From Spirogloea muscicola (lineage: Eukaryota > Streptophyta > Zygnematophyceae > Spirogloeales > Spirogloeaceae): a DNA stretch of 64,000 bases. The stretch covers positions 600,048 to 664,047 of the forward strand of contig WELB01000067.1 of assembly GCA_009602725.1 (NCBI GenBank), given 5' to 3'. The translations under genes were made by a program, and so were the position numbers. The notes beneath the pieces were generated by a model. The model was not told the origin of the DNA. It searched no databases and saw only the letters and a list, made by a program, of their open reading frames with translations. Positions 51,601 through 63,995 of the stretch are shown in pieces; position 1 is the first letter of the stretch; each line of letters begins with the position of its first letter.

Positions 51601-54600
51601 GGGGCCGTGAGCTGGACATGGAGACCGTTGTGGGCTCTAGAGATGGCGGTGTTCTGGGGAGGCACACTGTCTTGAAAAGTGACCACTGCCCGGGTTGTCA
51701 GAATCTGCATCTGCCAGAGAGAGTGGATGGAGCTCCTAACTTCCAAGAGGTTGCTGGCTTTCCAGGTGCCACTGATGACCGAGTCCTCTGCAACACATGC
51801 AAGCCTGTAGATTGCCAAAATAGGAATTAGGAATTAGCAGCATCTTCAGTGTCCTCACTGACGAGTCAGCCCTGGATGGCTTGTGCATTACAACACAGCT
51901 ATTGCTGCTTGCAGCGGCGACGGCCTGCGCTAACTATTGCCTCGCTTCGATGTCTACAGTGTACGGGGTTGCCAATCCTACGGTGGAAGGTATCCGGGAG
52001 GTTTTAGCCAGGATAGGGGCCGGGGCGGGGGGGCGAAATGCACTTTGGCACAACATGAGGGAAGAACCTGTCGTCTACATCAATGGAAAACCGTTTGTCC
52101 TGCGCGAGCTTGAGCGGCCCTTCAAGAACATGCTGGAGTATACCGTGGGTTCAGGGCCCTCCCCTTTCTGTCCTGATCATAATTGCTGACTGAATGTCCC
52201 TTGCAGTCATAGCTGCAGGTTGTTTCACTTGCCACCCCACCATGTGCCATCACTTGCCACCCCACCAGAGAAGGTCCTGCTTAAGCACCGACATTGTGTT
52301 GCTTTGCAGGGCATCGATCGGGGCAGGGTAGAGCAGATGGAAGCACGCCTGAAGGAAGACGTTCTGCGGGAGGCTGCGCAGTACGACAACACCATCATGG
52401 TCAATCATGAGTCTGAGACGGGGGAGATCTATGACATGTGGGAACCTGTCTCTGCAGACTCTGTGCAGACACCACTGGAAGTGTACCAGCGCTTGCAGGT
52501 ACCCTCCTCCATCCACGCTGTAAGCCTGATGTATGCATGATAATAGTCCACTGCCAATGCATATAGTTGTGTAGACGATGGGAGAGAGCTGTGTCGCCAT
52601 GTTAATGCCGGGCAACTGTCGGCATCCTGGCATCCTGATACCTATAAGACGGCGCTGATGTTGTGTTGCGTCCCTTGGTGGTAAGTTTAGTTTCTCAGAG
52701 CTGAAGAAATCAGGGTTAGAGTCGAAACTGAGACTTAGAGCTTAGACTCAGAGCCTAGACTCAGAAGTGAGTCAACCAGCTCTTTCAGTTTCTACCACGC
52801 AGTCAATCAGGGCCCTCTGGTCCGTCGGCTGCTCACTTTCGCATTCCACTTCGAACTTGCTTGCTCAGGCCGAAGGTTACCATGTCGAATACGAGAGAGT
52901 CCCCATTACCGATGGGAAGGCACCGAAGAGCCGTGATTTTGACGTCCTGGCCACAAGGATTGCTCTGGCGGGGAAAGACACTGCGCTGGTGTTCAACTGC
53001 CAGATGGGACGAGGAAGGACGACAACTGGCACTGTGATTGCCTGTCTGGTCCACATGAGAGTGACCAGCGGGAGACCGCTGTGCATGCCAAGGCTCACTT
53101 CTGCTTCCTCGGACGTGGAGGGGACGTCGTCGTCAGACTCAGAGGAAGACAAGGAGAAGGAGAATGGCACAGTAACGCCGCAGCCACAGACTCCATACAC
53201 GGATCCAAGGCTGTCCTACATGCCAGGCGGTGCGAGCCCCGTCACGGAGGCAGCTCTGCCTAGAAGCACTCCTGACATCACGGTCGTCAAGCCCCCTCGT
53301 CCTCAGGTTCCAGAGAGGGAAGAGAATGGAGAGCAGGCTCCTGAGAATGTGGATGTGGCAGTGCCAGAAAGGTCTCTAAAATACCAGCCAATGCAGCTCA
53401 GAAGGTCTGTGGGCTCATTCGGGTCGCTCATGACACCCACGATGCGGCAGCCGTCCCTCATCCCAGGCTTCACAATGGACGACATCCAGATTATCAGGAA
53501 CCTCACGAGGCTCCTGGACAATGGTGCTGAAAGCAGGGAGATCCTTGATGCAGTCATTGATCGCTGTGCTGCTATGCAGGTGCGTGGCTGGTCGGTTCTG
53601 AACTCATGAGACTGTCCTGCTCCTCCCCCTCTGCAAACACAGAGCCAGTGGAGGGTCCATAGCTGACCAGGATATGTGTCGAGGGCCATTGATGAGTCCA
53701 TGCCTGCACGATGAAGACCTTCTCCTCGTTGTTGTGGCAGAATCTAAGGCAGGCCATTCTGAGGTACAGACGGACTTTCAATCAGCAGAAGGAGGACCAC
53801 AGACAGAGGCGTAATGCCCTCAGTCGCGGTATCGAGTACCTGGAGCGCTATTACATGCTCATTGCCTTTGCTGCATACTTGGGAAGTGACGCAGCAACTC
53901 CTAGAGTGTCCAGCAGCGATAGCTCAGGGGTCTCAGCCGGAGAAGGTCTAAGTTTCAAGGCCTGGATAAGACGAAGGCCTGAAATCCGACACATGAAGTG
54001 GAGCATGAGGCTCCGGCCAGCTCGTGTCTTCACTATTCCAGTGAGCCAACTCCTGCTCTCATGGCATTTTCATGCTGTTTACGTGTTTGCCACACTTGCT
54101 CTTCATGGTACTTCTGCACATATCAGCGTTGAAATGATATGTCTTAGACTGCAATATCAATGGCCTGGAGAACCTGCTCAAAGATGCAGACTGGTAAGTA
54201 TGTGCGGTGCTGGCCACGCTGACATCCAAAGTTCATCGAACTGTGCAGGAGGTGGACACAAGATCGCAGATGCACATGGAGCAGGAGGATGCGCTCATGG
54301 AGGCTGTTGTCAAAGCCCGGTCAGGATCTGTGCTTGGCAAGCAGTCAATCCTGAAGATGTACTTCTTTCCTGGCCAACAATCCAAGATATCCTCGTGCAA
54401 CATCGACGGAGCACCCCACATTGGCAAGGTGCATATGTACCCCTTGAACCAGTCTGCGGCACAGCTGCTCAGACTATTCTGACGCCTTTATGGCAGCCGG
54501 CAAGACCTTGGCAGTATGCAGGATTGTAGACCCCATAGTTCCGATATCCTTGAAGAGGCCGTCAAGGAACCTTCATGTGTTGTGCCGAATGGGTGTGGGA

Positions 54601-57077
54601 GCAGGTGCAGGGGTTCCCTGTCCACAGTATGGCTACTCCTACCATAGGGGGTGCTAGAGCCATTTTGTCCCATCTGCATTCACGGCCGCCAAAGGCCGGC
54701 GAAGAGGCAAAGCACACCATCATCACAGACCTGCGTGAAGAAGCAGTCGTGTACATACATGGGATGCCCTTTGTCCTAAGGGAGTCGAATCAGCCCGTTT
54801 CTGCGTACAAGCACGTTGGTATTGAAGGCCCAGTGGTCAGTCACTGACAGCTTCTGTGACTTCTCCAGTACAACCTAGCTGTTGTCTCACTTAGTGCTTC
54901 CTGTCCACGGGTGCTCTCACCTGATGTTAGTATTGGTGCCTCTCATGCTTGTTTCTGTGCACGCGTCTTGCTACCTTGACACATAGCTTGCTCACGATCG
55001 TAAGAAATTGATGCGGTGGAGCCTAGCCATATGTTTAGGTACCTGTTTTGGTGCTAAAGACGTTGTAGTCTGAAAGGATCCTAGAGGCGTGTTGTGTGCC
55101 CAGGTCGAGGAGATGGAGGAGAGGATGAAGGCTGATATCCTAAACGAAGCAGCACAATACAACGGGCAGGTGTTACTGCACAGGGAGGTGGTGAATGAGG
55201 CACATGGGGGCTCTGATGTCATTGGATACTGGGACAGTGTCTCGCCCAAGGACGTGTGCACACCTGCTGAAATATACTTGGCTCTGAAGCAAGAGGGCTT
55301 CCTCATCGACTACAAGAGGATCCCGCTCACCCGTGAGAGATTCCCCCAGCCGTCGGACTTGGATGCCATACAAAGCCGGCTCAACAGGTTGGCTGCTTTA
55401 CTTCACGTGCTGGCAGCCAGTGCGATCCAGAAATTTGACTATTCTCCCCTCTGGCCTGCTGCAACTTGGCTGTAGTCTCACTAGCCTGAGGTAGCAGGTT
55501 GACGACAGCTGCATTTAGTTGCACGCCTTGCGTAAAAATAGGGGCTACATTCGAGGCTGACTGTGTAGTCACTTTCTACCCTGGAGCAGGTGGGCCAGCC
55601 AAGCTGAGTACCTCTTTCTGTCTCACACGGGCTTCGGGGGTGTAGCCTATGCAATGGCTATTGCCTGCATCAGACTACAGGCTGATGCTGAGTTGTCAGC
55701 ATTGAGTCCTGATGCGAATCCCAGGTTGTCGGGTTGGACAACCTCATTAAAAGCCTCCGCTTCACTCCGTACTTCCATTGAGAGCCCCCATGGGGCAAGC
55801 CTTACGACAACTGCCAAGGCTCATGCTACTCTGTCTCCAAAGGGCAAAGAAGCGGTTGCTGATCTTCACGTATCTGTGGAAACAGCGGCTAAGATTCCTG
55901 GCGTCAAGGTCTGTGCTCCTGTATCAAGCCCTCTTTAATTTGACAGGTCGCATGCAGGGTGCCCCTTTGATCTGATATGCGCGTGATTGAAAGGTCAATG
56001 CGTCTAACAGCCGTTATCAATCTCAAGCAGTGTTTTGGACATGTTTCCAGAGGCTGTTTACTGGATGCTACAATTGGAGATGGTCTACAAGTAGGCCTGT
56101 CCATGCTGACACGCATGTCAAGGTTGTCATGCACAGGACGAAAAGATCATCATGAAGCTGGAGCACAAGACAAAGGCAGGAGGGGCAGAAGTCCTCTCAT
56201 CACTAGCTTTGCTGAATGGCCATCAGCCAGACGTTAAGAGGGAAACTCCAGATGACTACAAGCAAGGGAACTACCGGGACGTGCTCAGTCTGGAGAGGGT
56301 CTTGCCTTATGGGCCTGCAAGCAAGTTGGAAGTGGATTCTATCATTCAGAGGTGCACATTGTCGCTGATCATGACATGTGCTTCTCATGGGGAGTCTTTG
56401 TTTGTTGTTGATGGCGTTGAGGTCTTGGGGTACACACTGTGAGAGCATGTGCATCCATGGTCCTTCACTTACAGAATGATGTGGGTCCACATCAAAGCGG
56501 CAATACCATATGGATGCATGTCAATGCCCACAACTAGTAGGACAGTCTTGCTAAATAGATGGGCCAATTTGTTGCAGATGTGCTGCTGCTGGCAATCTGC
56601 TGGAGGACATATACAGGTACAAGAAGGACCTCGATACTTGTGGAGCTTTCGAGGAGGATCATAAAGCTTACCTCCAGGACATGGGCCTCAAAGCCCTGAG
56701 GTGCGAGTCTCAGAATTTCATGTGCTACTGTGCCTACAGCAGACACCTTCTTCCACCAATTTGTTGATACTTGAAACTGTGCATAGCTTCCTTAGTCGAA
56801 TCTTGGAATAAGTTCTCAACTGCACACTCGCCCATCATCCTGCTTTGATTGTACGGTTTACCCGCTCTACATGTCAGCAATAGTGCTGTTGCCTGTGGCT
56901 TGCTCACATCTGCTCTACTACCTCAGGCGGTACTGTTACCTGATTGTCTTCCGGAGCTTCTTGTACACACGAGTAGCCCAAGGAGGACCTAGCCTCGCAG
57001 GGCAAATGCCATTCTCCCACTGGATGCACCACCGGCCTGAGCTCGGCATTCTTTGTGACCACTTAAAACTTAAGTGA
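48608..57077 (+). CDS. paladin-like protein with three tandem phosphatase-type modules
   Basis: Cysteine-phosphatase family protein; animal paladin acts in phosphoinositide and vascular signalling, while the plant and algal role is unknown. Twenty exons: 48608-48826, 49222-49293, 49428-49498, 49692-49791, 49916-50014, 50265-50555, 50767-50826, 51031-51266, 51512-51765, 51960-52144, 52310-52498, 52869-53579, 53741-54040, 54249-54428, 54605-54835, 55104-55387, 55590-55908, 56137-56351, 56578-56700, 56927-57077. Phases agree and give about 1,429 residues. Modules 1 and 2 each have VYGVA..PTVEGIR, LWHNMREEPV, YINGxPFVLRE, YERVP.TD and the CX5R loop CQMGRGRTTTG. Module 3 has HSMATPTIGGAR and YIHGMPFVLRE, but its loop reads SHTGFGGVAYA, without catalytic Cys or Arg. 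Each module ends with an ERYY/RYCYLIVF helix and an RPEL motif. The third intron has a GC donor. Exon 1 holds an N at 48678. Confidence 0.93.
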
Positions 57078-57776
57078 TTGTTATTTCTTTCTGCTGCTAA
57101 CAGCACTTTACACAAGTTGCTCACAATTACTTCAGCCTGAATGGTTGAAGCAACGAGCCAACCAATGTTTCGGATCCATGTCGGTGTTTTCCAAAGGAGC
57201 TGAGGTGCGTTCAAAATCCGTCAGAAGGTTCAGCAATAGATCTCCTTGCCATGTATCTCAAACGGGTGCCTGACTAGCTGCAAGGACAAGTTGCAGGTTG
57301 ATCAATGAGAGTTGAATACATGAGCTCTCCTACAAGGTGCGAATCTTTCCATAAGCAAGTGCTTTGCATAATTTTCCTTCAAATTGATGACATTCTACCT
57401 AAGTAGGTGCTAAGTGACATACCACAGGCCTGGTGTGCGCTGGTGGCCTACCTACATAACCATACACTTGTAGCAAGAACAAGAAACAAACTGACAGTCA
57501 AGCCACATTACCTGGTCTGTAAGGATAGTCGCCTCCTTGTCCTGAACAATTTCTCTCAGTCTGCTCCATCACTTCTTTGTTCCTTGAGGGGCAATTTGAG
57601 CAGGGAAGAAAGAAGCGCGATGCTTTTGCATAAATCTGTTTGACAAAACATAGGGCCTCAATTCTGCCTCTATCAGAGCTGTGAATGTCAGGCAGGCAGT
57701 ACAGAACATACTACTAGGAAGCTAGCTCTGCAAGAAGATGTAGCTGCAAGGCAAACACTAAGTCGGGGATAACCTT
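57078..57776. other. intergenic region between convergent genes
   Basis: Seven hundred bases between the stop of the paladin-like gene (+) and the last visible exon of the MRG gene (-). They hold the 3' UTRs. No gene or repeat was recognised. Confidence 0.5.
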
Positions 57777-60420
57777 CTACTTTGCATCAACTGCCATCAG
57801 AAATTGCGAGCCCTTTATCAACATCAGATTGAGTTGATGTGACCACGGCACGCACTTCAGAAAGTCGCTCAATCTGTCTAGTAGATGGGCCATTGCCGCA
57901 TCCTCCAAGTTAACATATGTCAGCAGTTCAGGTAGTTTCACTGTACAAGTGGAAATACACAACGTCACGACTTGACATGGGCCAATTACAGCACAGCTGT
58001 GCAATTGGTCACAGCCATGAAGGTATTGGTGTCAAGGAGGCATGCAATACACAAAGGTAGCAGACTGACCGAACAGGCGAAGGAGGTGCTCAGCTCCATA
58101 GACATCGCTGGGCTGGGTCTCACTCGCTTCAGCGTGTATCTCAGCATACTGCTCCCTTTCCTCCTTGTATAGCAATATGACTGGAAGCGACTTATCAAAG
58201 TATACCCGCAGTCCAGTCACCACCTCCTTCAGGGCGTCGTCCTCACTGAGGGAACAGTGCGAAGCAATCTTTAATCTCTAGATTGAAACTCGCCAGAGCC
58301 CTCCTGACAATGGACACGGGCGACAGCAGCGCTCCTGAACTGGTCAGCCCAAGCTGATAGCAATGCTGCAGTTCAACTGCAGCCTCGCAACAGAGGAGGA
58401 AACAAAAGCAGATCAGGGATTACGCAGGAGGAATCATGGTACGCTCTACCTGCCATCTTTCCTGGTTACAGCCTCAAGGTATTTCTTAAGGATGTCTCGG
58501 ACTGATGGCTTGCGCGGTAGCTTTGGCAACTGCATGCAAGGTCCAGGTGACCATGGCTCAGAATCTGAACGACCCAAACAGCATGCTCACGTGATGGTAG
58601 AGAAGGAGGCTGGCATGCAGTTGAGAGCATCAAAAAACTAGCTCAAGGTACCACTTCCAAAGCACGAAAGCAGCCAATTGGATGGATAGCAAAGGATGTG
58701 ACAGCGGCCAGCCAGGGTGTAGTCTGAGATTGCATACTGCGACTTTGTATCAGCTCAACTAACCACCCACCTGACCATCTTGTGTAATGCTCTTCCAGTC
58801 CTCAACCAGCTGCCTCTTAAGGGCGAGTGGGATGGGAATGGGCACAGATGGCTCTCCTTCCTCTCGCTTTCCCTGTGAGATAATTTGAGAACAAGTATAT
58901 CCTGGCATCTTTGCAGGAAGCACAGGGGGACATGCTCTCACAAGATAGTCATGCACATCAAGCGCCTGCAGAGGGTAGTAAACAGCTGCTTGAAGCGTCC
59001 CCAAATTTGGCCTGGCACACTTACATCGCCTTCGAGCTTCCGCCGCCTTCCCTTCGCCCCTGTGCCAAAGTGCACCAGAAGCTGACCCCCTTAGAGCTCC
59101 AGTCAAGCACTAGCAGCTCTACCAGATCGCTTGAAAGTAATTAGCTCCTCATGCCGAGAGAGATTGAAGAGATTCATGTGAGCTCTGGAATTGGTGCTCC
59201 CATGTTGCATGTCTGCGAATATTGGCATTCACCGCGCACCTGGAACCTTCTTCACATCTTCCTTCTCGCCATCCGCATCTGCATGTGTGACATGCAAAGC
59301 ATCACTGCTGGATTGTCACTCGGATCTTGCAAAGGCAGCCCTGCGGAGGCAGACGTCTGATGCCCTTGGTTTATGGTTTGGGGTTTAGGGTTTAGGAAGT
59401 AGGGGGAGGAGTTTAGGGGTTTGAAATTTAGGGTTCCGGTTTGAAGCCGGACTAATGGACGTTCCTTGCTCAGCGCCCCTCCCCTAGGCACCACAGTTTA
59501 CTCGTTGCCGTAAGGAGCTAGCTTTGCAGAGTATGCTTGCTTCAGAACAGATTCACTGTTTGTGGGTCTGTGCCTTGTCAACAACGGCGGCTGACTCCTA
59601 CGAGCTTTTTTTTTTTGAGGTTTGCCAAGTGAGGTTGGGTGCGCAGATCAGGGCAGAAGTGGGCGAGCACCAGCATCCTTGGGCTTGCGGCCTCGCTTCT
59701 TCTCCGCCCGTTGCTGCTCCGCAAGCTTCTTCTGCTTGGCCAGGTTGGCATCGTTGAGCACCAGGATTCTGCCGGGCTGAAGCCACTCGTCCCACCTGTC
59801 CCGTGCCCACAACAAGCGCGCCTGGAAATTATGCCGCTAGCGTGCTGCCCTTCAATGTACCAAGGGGGGCTGCCACCGAGGCCAGCTGTTCTGCGCACGG
59901 TGCCTCCGGCCAAAGAGCTGGATATGGCTCGTCAGCAAATCTTGGCAAGTGCGTCCACCTGAGTAGCCACACTAGCATGGCTAACTAACATCTGCTCGCA
60001 GTGGCACTGGCCTACAGTCGGCCCTCGATACAGCGATGGACCCTGCTGCCTCAGCCGCCTCTGAGGGAGGCGCAGACGGAGTCAGGCTGGGACTGCCGCC
60101 GCTGGTGCTGGTGGCAAGGGCGGGAGACCCGGGGGGGGGGCCTGCCCGCGGCGGCCTCAGTGGACCCTAGAAAAGAAGATGCCTTGCAGGCCCTGCCTTG
60201 CGGAGAGCTCAGCCGCTGATGGGCTCCTGCGAGCCCCCAGCGTGGCAGCAGTCGAGTCGAGCGGTCGTCAGCCCGCGCCCGTCAAGACCGGGGGGGGGGG
60301 GGGGACAGGGTGGCGCGCTCACTTCTTGCTCCAGCCCTGGTAGTGGATGAAGTACCACCAGCGCGCAGGGCCGGCCTTGGGCTTGCGCAGCTCCGCCTCN
60401 CGGGGGCGGCGGCGCCCGGA
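57777..60420 (-). CDS. MRG15/Eaf3-type chromatin protein (chromo barrel + MRG domain)
   Basis: Reads methylated histone H3 and belongs to NuA4-type acetyltransferase and Sin3-type deacetylase complexes. Minus-strand exons: first exon at about 60420-60323 (chromo barrel: ARWWYFIHYQGWSKK), 59795-59671 (WDEWLQPGRILVLNDANLAK, then a basic QKKLAEQQRAEKKRGRK segment), about 59095-59030 (linker), about 58872-58770 (IPIPLALKRQLVEDWKSI), about 58535-58450 (LPRKPSVRDILKKYLEAV), about 58250-58075 (VTGLRVYFDKSLPVILLY, YGAEHLLRLF) and about 57955-57777 (KLPELLTYVNLEDA). The MRG domain is complete in outline. The linker frame and the very C-terminus (after LSDFLK) are uncertain. The start lies beyond the unresolved base at 60400 in a GC-rich run. 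Confidence 0.85.
59375..59445 (+). repeat. degenerate TTTAGGG-type repeats in an MRG-gene intron
   Basis: The run holds TTTGGGGTTTAGGGTTTAGG and, further on, GTTTAGGGG and ATTTAGGG, that is, broken copies of the plant/algal telomere unit over about 70 bp. It lies in the intron between the second and third exons of the MRG gene. Confidence 0.5.
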
Positions 60421-61110
60421 GCCGCGGCGACAGGCCCGCGGGGGCGCCGACTGGGAGACGGCAGGCGCGCGGCGCGCACGGTGGGCTGCTGGCCTTGCCG
60501 AGGATGGAGCTCGTACCGAGTGATGGAAAAGCGGATGCGGCTGCTGATGTCAAGCGAGCGGCTGTGCCAGGATGGAGGGCCTGAGTGGCCAAGTACGAAT
60601 GGCAAGCACATTGCCAGACGTACATCACCTGCTGCTCAGCCGACCCTCTCAGTAACCACCAGTCAGCGCGCAAAGGGGGCGAGGGCTGTGCGAAGCGAGC
60701 CGAGGTACAAGGGGGCGATGGCTGTGACAGGCCAGCCCAACAGAGAGCGGCCGAGGCCCGGACGGGCCGGCAGGACAAGGTGCGCAGTGCGCATGATGCG
60801 AAAGGGAGGCCACAGCAAGCCAGTACATTGTGTAAGAGGAAAGAAAAGCGCACAACCAAAAATACACGCAGTGGCTACGACAAATGGGTGCTCACTTAAC
60901 CCCTGGTCAGCAGCCGCAAGTCGAGCGTTGCCTGCAGCTGGAAAACTTTCAACACTGCAGAACCCAGAAGCAGCAGCCAAAGCGCTGCCTGGTTGCAAGT
61001 GCACTGCAACAGCAAAGGAAAGAGAAGGCTCTTCCCAAAAGGACGCAATGGCTGTGAAAGGCCAGCCCAAGAGACAAGGGACAAGGTCTGAAGGGCCTGA
61101 AAAGTACCTT
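60420..61110. repeat. GC-rich 5' region and repeat zone
   Basis: Positions 60420-60500 are GC-rich 5' region of the MRG gene. A LINE A tail (minus) is at about 60533-60590 (GATGCGGCTGCTGATGTC). Hairpin repeats of the GGGCTGGC class (minus) are at about 60715 and 61045. A decayed LINE B C-terminus (minus) at about 60890-61010 reads SALAAASGF. No gene is supported. Confidence 0.6.
60890..61010 (-). mobile_element. decayed LINE B C-terminal fragment (minus)
   Basis: The minus strand gives AVHLQ, then SALAAASGF and ESFPAAGNARL, comparable to VHLRAGRALAAASGF at 47930-47980 of the array. No stop in the expected LLTRGY position; strongly decayed. Confidence 0.5.
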
Positions 61111-61540
61111 GACAAATGGAAGGGAGGCAGAGCCGAGCCGATACATTGTTCCATACACAAGAAAGAATGAGTAGTGCAAGATTGGGGCTACACCAGTTGA
61201 GCCCACACGCCCTTGCGAAGTGGCACCACACAAAGCAGGAGGCGGACAGGCACTGCTTCTATCAGCAAAGGCCTCCATGCAGTGTAGGCCTGGAGACATG
61301 CACTTCCATCAAGCCCAGGGCAAGCTCAGGTCCATCGTCCATGCACCCAGATAGCCAGCTGTCATCTCCTCTTATACATGCATGCCTTCAGTGGAGGCCA
61401 CTGCAACTCTCCCTTATTCCGCCTCCCCTCCTGTGAATCTAACAATACAGGTGTCAAATCTCAGGCGTCTGACAGCTTTCTACACCCTGCCTGCATGATA
61501 CAAACTTTCATGCAGGTCCTAATACCCGAGCGAGCTTGCT

Positions 61541-63900
61541 TCACCAGTACTGGGCTCCAAGACTTCTCCTATACATGCCAGGAAAAACCACGAGCTCTTG
61601 ATCTTGTGTCGATATGATGTGCGAGTTAATGTGCATGAAAGAGTCAAGGGACCAAGGACAAAGAGCACGTACCCCAGAAAGCGCACACTTTTGCAAGTAT
61701 AGAAGAAGGAACATCTTGTTGGATACATCCTGCACGAAGCATAGCAGTAGAGTGCCGAATTTACAATTTCTTCATCAAAGAGCACATGCATTTACAGCAG
61801 TTCAGCTTAGTCAATCCACGTATGTGTCAAGATGGAAAATATGCAATGACCAGGTGCACCTGGTACTGACCTTCAGGCCAAACACAGCTCTCAGAAACAA
61901 TACCTGTAATACAAGCTTGAAGCCCAACGAGCATAGGCACTTGACAAAATCATCCATGTTGGCACCTCCATTTGCCAGGTCGAATCGGCTCCTGACCTCA
62001 GCAATCAGTAGCCAGCCCCTGGAAAGAGGCTCCAAGTGAGGCATCATTCAGTGACCCACTTGAGGCACACCAAGTGCAAAACCCTACCTGAAAGTCTGCC
62101 AGTCAGTGTGAGCTAACTAAATTCTGCTATCCCCCTGCCAGGGACTAATCTGTGCTGCTCTACCTGTGGTCGCATTCAACTCCCCCCGACTGCACATGCC
62201 CGTAGGCGCGGCACGTGCATCACGTACTGGAATACACAATCGTGAGTTGCTTCTGGTTGCACCAGCACGTTATCAATGCAAACAGTACCTGGAGGCAAGG
62301 ACGCGTCGTGCCTCCTCCAGGTACAACGGGTAGTCTGTTCCCATAAGGGAGAGGCAGAAGATAGCCACGTCCACGGACTTGCTAGCTAATGGCGTCTGCA
62401 GCACGCAGAGTGAAGCAAGGCTATAAAACGAGGCAGCACTGCAGGCCTTGACAGGTGCAAGCTTTGTCGGCTGTGTATGATGATGCAATTGACAACGGGG
62501 CCATTAGATTCGCAATCAGCACTGCATACATGCAAGCTGAAGTCACTGCAGATTCAGAAGCGTGCGGCATACATGTGCCATGTTGCAGGAAATGACATGC
62601 TCGTTCACTGCTTGCAGATCGAATGAGAAGACCTTGTTTGGAACGGAGGCTGCCAGCCTTGCATCGCCTGCCATTCTAAAAGGGAGTCCACTGTAGGCGG
62701 GTCAGCAGGGAGGGCCAAGCTCATGACGTATGGAGCACTGCAACAAGTCACAAGGCCAAGACCAATGGGGCTGCAGTTGGGCAGAGCTGCCAATGCGGCC
62801 TTGGCCTTCTGTAACACTTAGCTTCTAGGTTGCAGGAGGCGAGTGGTGAAAGCAACTGGCTAGAAGCAGTCCCTCACCACAACCGAAATCAGCAACTCGC
62901 AGCGATGGGCTTCGTTCTTGCAGCCATCGGATTATGAGGTCCAGAGGCAGGGTTGGCCACGTCACCAGCTGCTGCTGGTAACCCGCATGATACTGCAACA
63001 GCCGCTCAAAGGTTGGTAGGAAGACAAGTTCAATTGGCAGCCAAGAGCAGTCATTGCTTACTGGACCATATAGAATGCATGACTTGACTTCTTGAACCAG
63101 AAGGGATGCCTGTGGACAAGCGAAGCAAGACTGGGTGACTGCCGTACAGCCCTGCATTATGCGCATCCCGACAATTGTGCTGTGTCAGACACAAGACAAA
63201 GTGTCAAGAATATAAACCCTGGTGCCACAATCTCAGGCATGGGATGACTAATGAGCACCAGCTCAAAGGCGTCCCGGGAGTTGCTGAAGAGTTGCAACGC
63301 CTCCTCCCCACTGCATCAAGGGCGCGAGGGCAGACAGGGCTCAGGGTACTCGATGCTGACCACCCCGCTGTTAGTGTACATACCACGACCACGGGCCTTG
63401 CGTGCTCTGTGGCGTGCTCTGTGAGCTGGTCGATGGCTCGCTTCACCCAAAGGCCAGACTCCGCAATGCCAGGCCAATTCGGCCACTGCCGAAGTCCACT
63501 GTGCATTCTCACCTTTTGCTCTTCTGTAGCAGCGCCAGCCAATTGACACGCATGCGACTGAGCCCCGATGACATGGCTTATACCAGGGCTTAGGCTTGAA
63601 GCAAGAGTGTCTGGAGTCACGGCTGCCCGCACCGGCAAGTGTAGAGCTTCTCATTGAGCATGCGGAAGTGGCCTCCCTGCAGCCTGGCCTTCATCTGCAG
63701 CGCCGGCAGAGGAGGCGTGGCAACACGTATGGGCACATGAGCAGCAGAGCAGAACGACTTGGCTGCAGTTACAGTCTGGTGGGCTGGAGCAGCACCGGGG
63801 CCAGGGAGGCAGGCCCTCGCCTTGGTCAGGAGGCCGGACTGCCGTGGCGGAGGCGGCGCGGGCGGCGGCCGCCCCGTGGACGACGCGCGCGCGAGCAGCT
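61541..63900 (-). CDS. RRP8: RRP8-type rRNA (adenine-N1) methyltransferase
   Basis: Nucleolar SAM-dependent methyltransferase that makes m1A in the large-subunit rRNA. Minus-strand exons are visible at about 63725-63630 (LQGGHFRMLNEKLYT, the family's N-terminal motif), about 63005-62880 (YHAGYQQQLVTWPTLPLDL and the SAM-binding VADFGCG), about 62655-62605 (NKVFSFDL), about 62400-62285 (SVDVAIFCLSLMGTDYP, YLEEARRVL), about 62030-61910 (GWLLIAEVRSRF) and about 61735 down (DVSNKMFLLLYLQK, the usual C-terminal strand). All blocks occur in the family's order. Exact splice sites and the stop were not settled (61541 is the stop of the last frame if no further intron exists). The start lies in the GC-rich run near 63900, just before the poly-T tract. 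Confidence 0.87.
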
Positions 63901-63926
63901 GCGGGGCCGCGCTGGGCTGCGGAGCC

Positions 63927-63928
<2 letters not shown>

Positions 63929-63995
<67 letters not shown>
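63929..63995. repeat. 67-base poly-T tract near the window end
   Basis: An uninterrupted T run in a GC-rich 5' region, five bases before the window end. As with the A run at 28061, it probably marks the edge of an assembly gap rather than a biological feature. Confidence 0.75.

Noticed and set aside
53081-53263. Short plus-strand frame within the big exon of the paladin-like gene
   Set aside because: Shadow frame; the 711-base exon 52869-53579 is open and conserved in the other frame.
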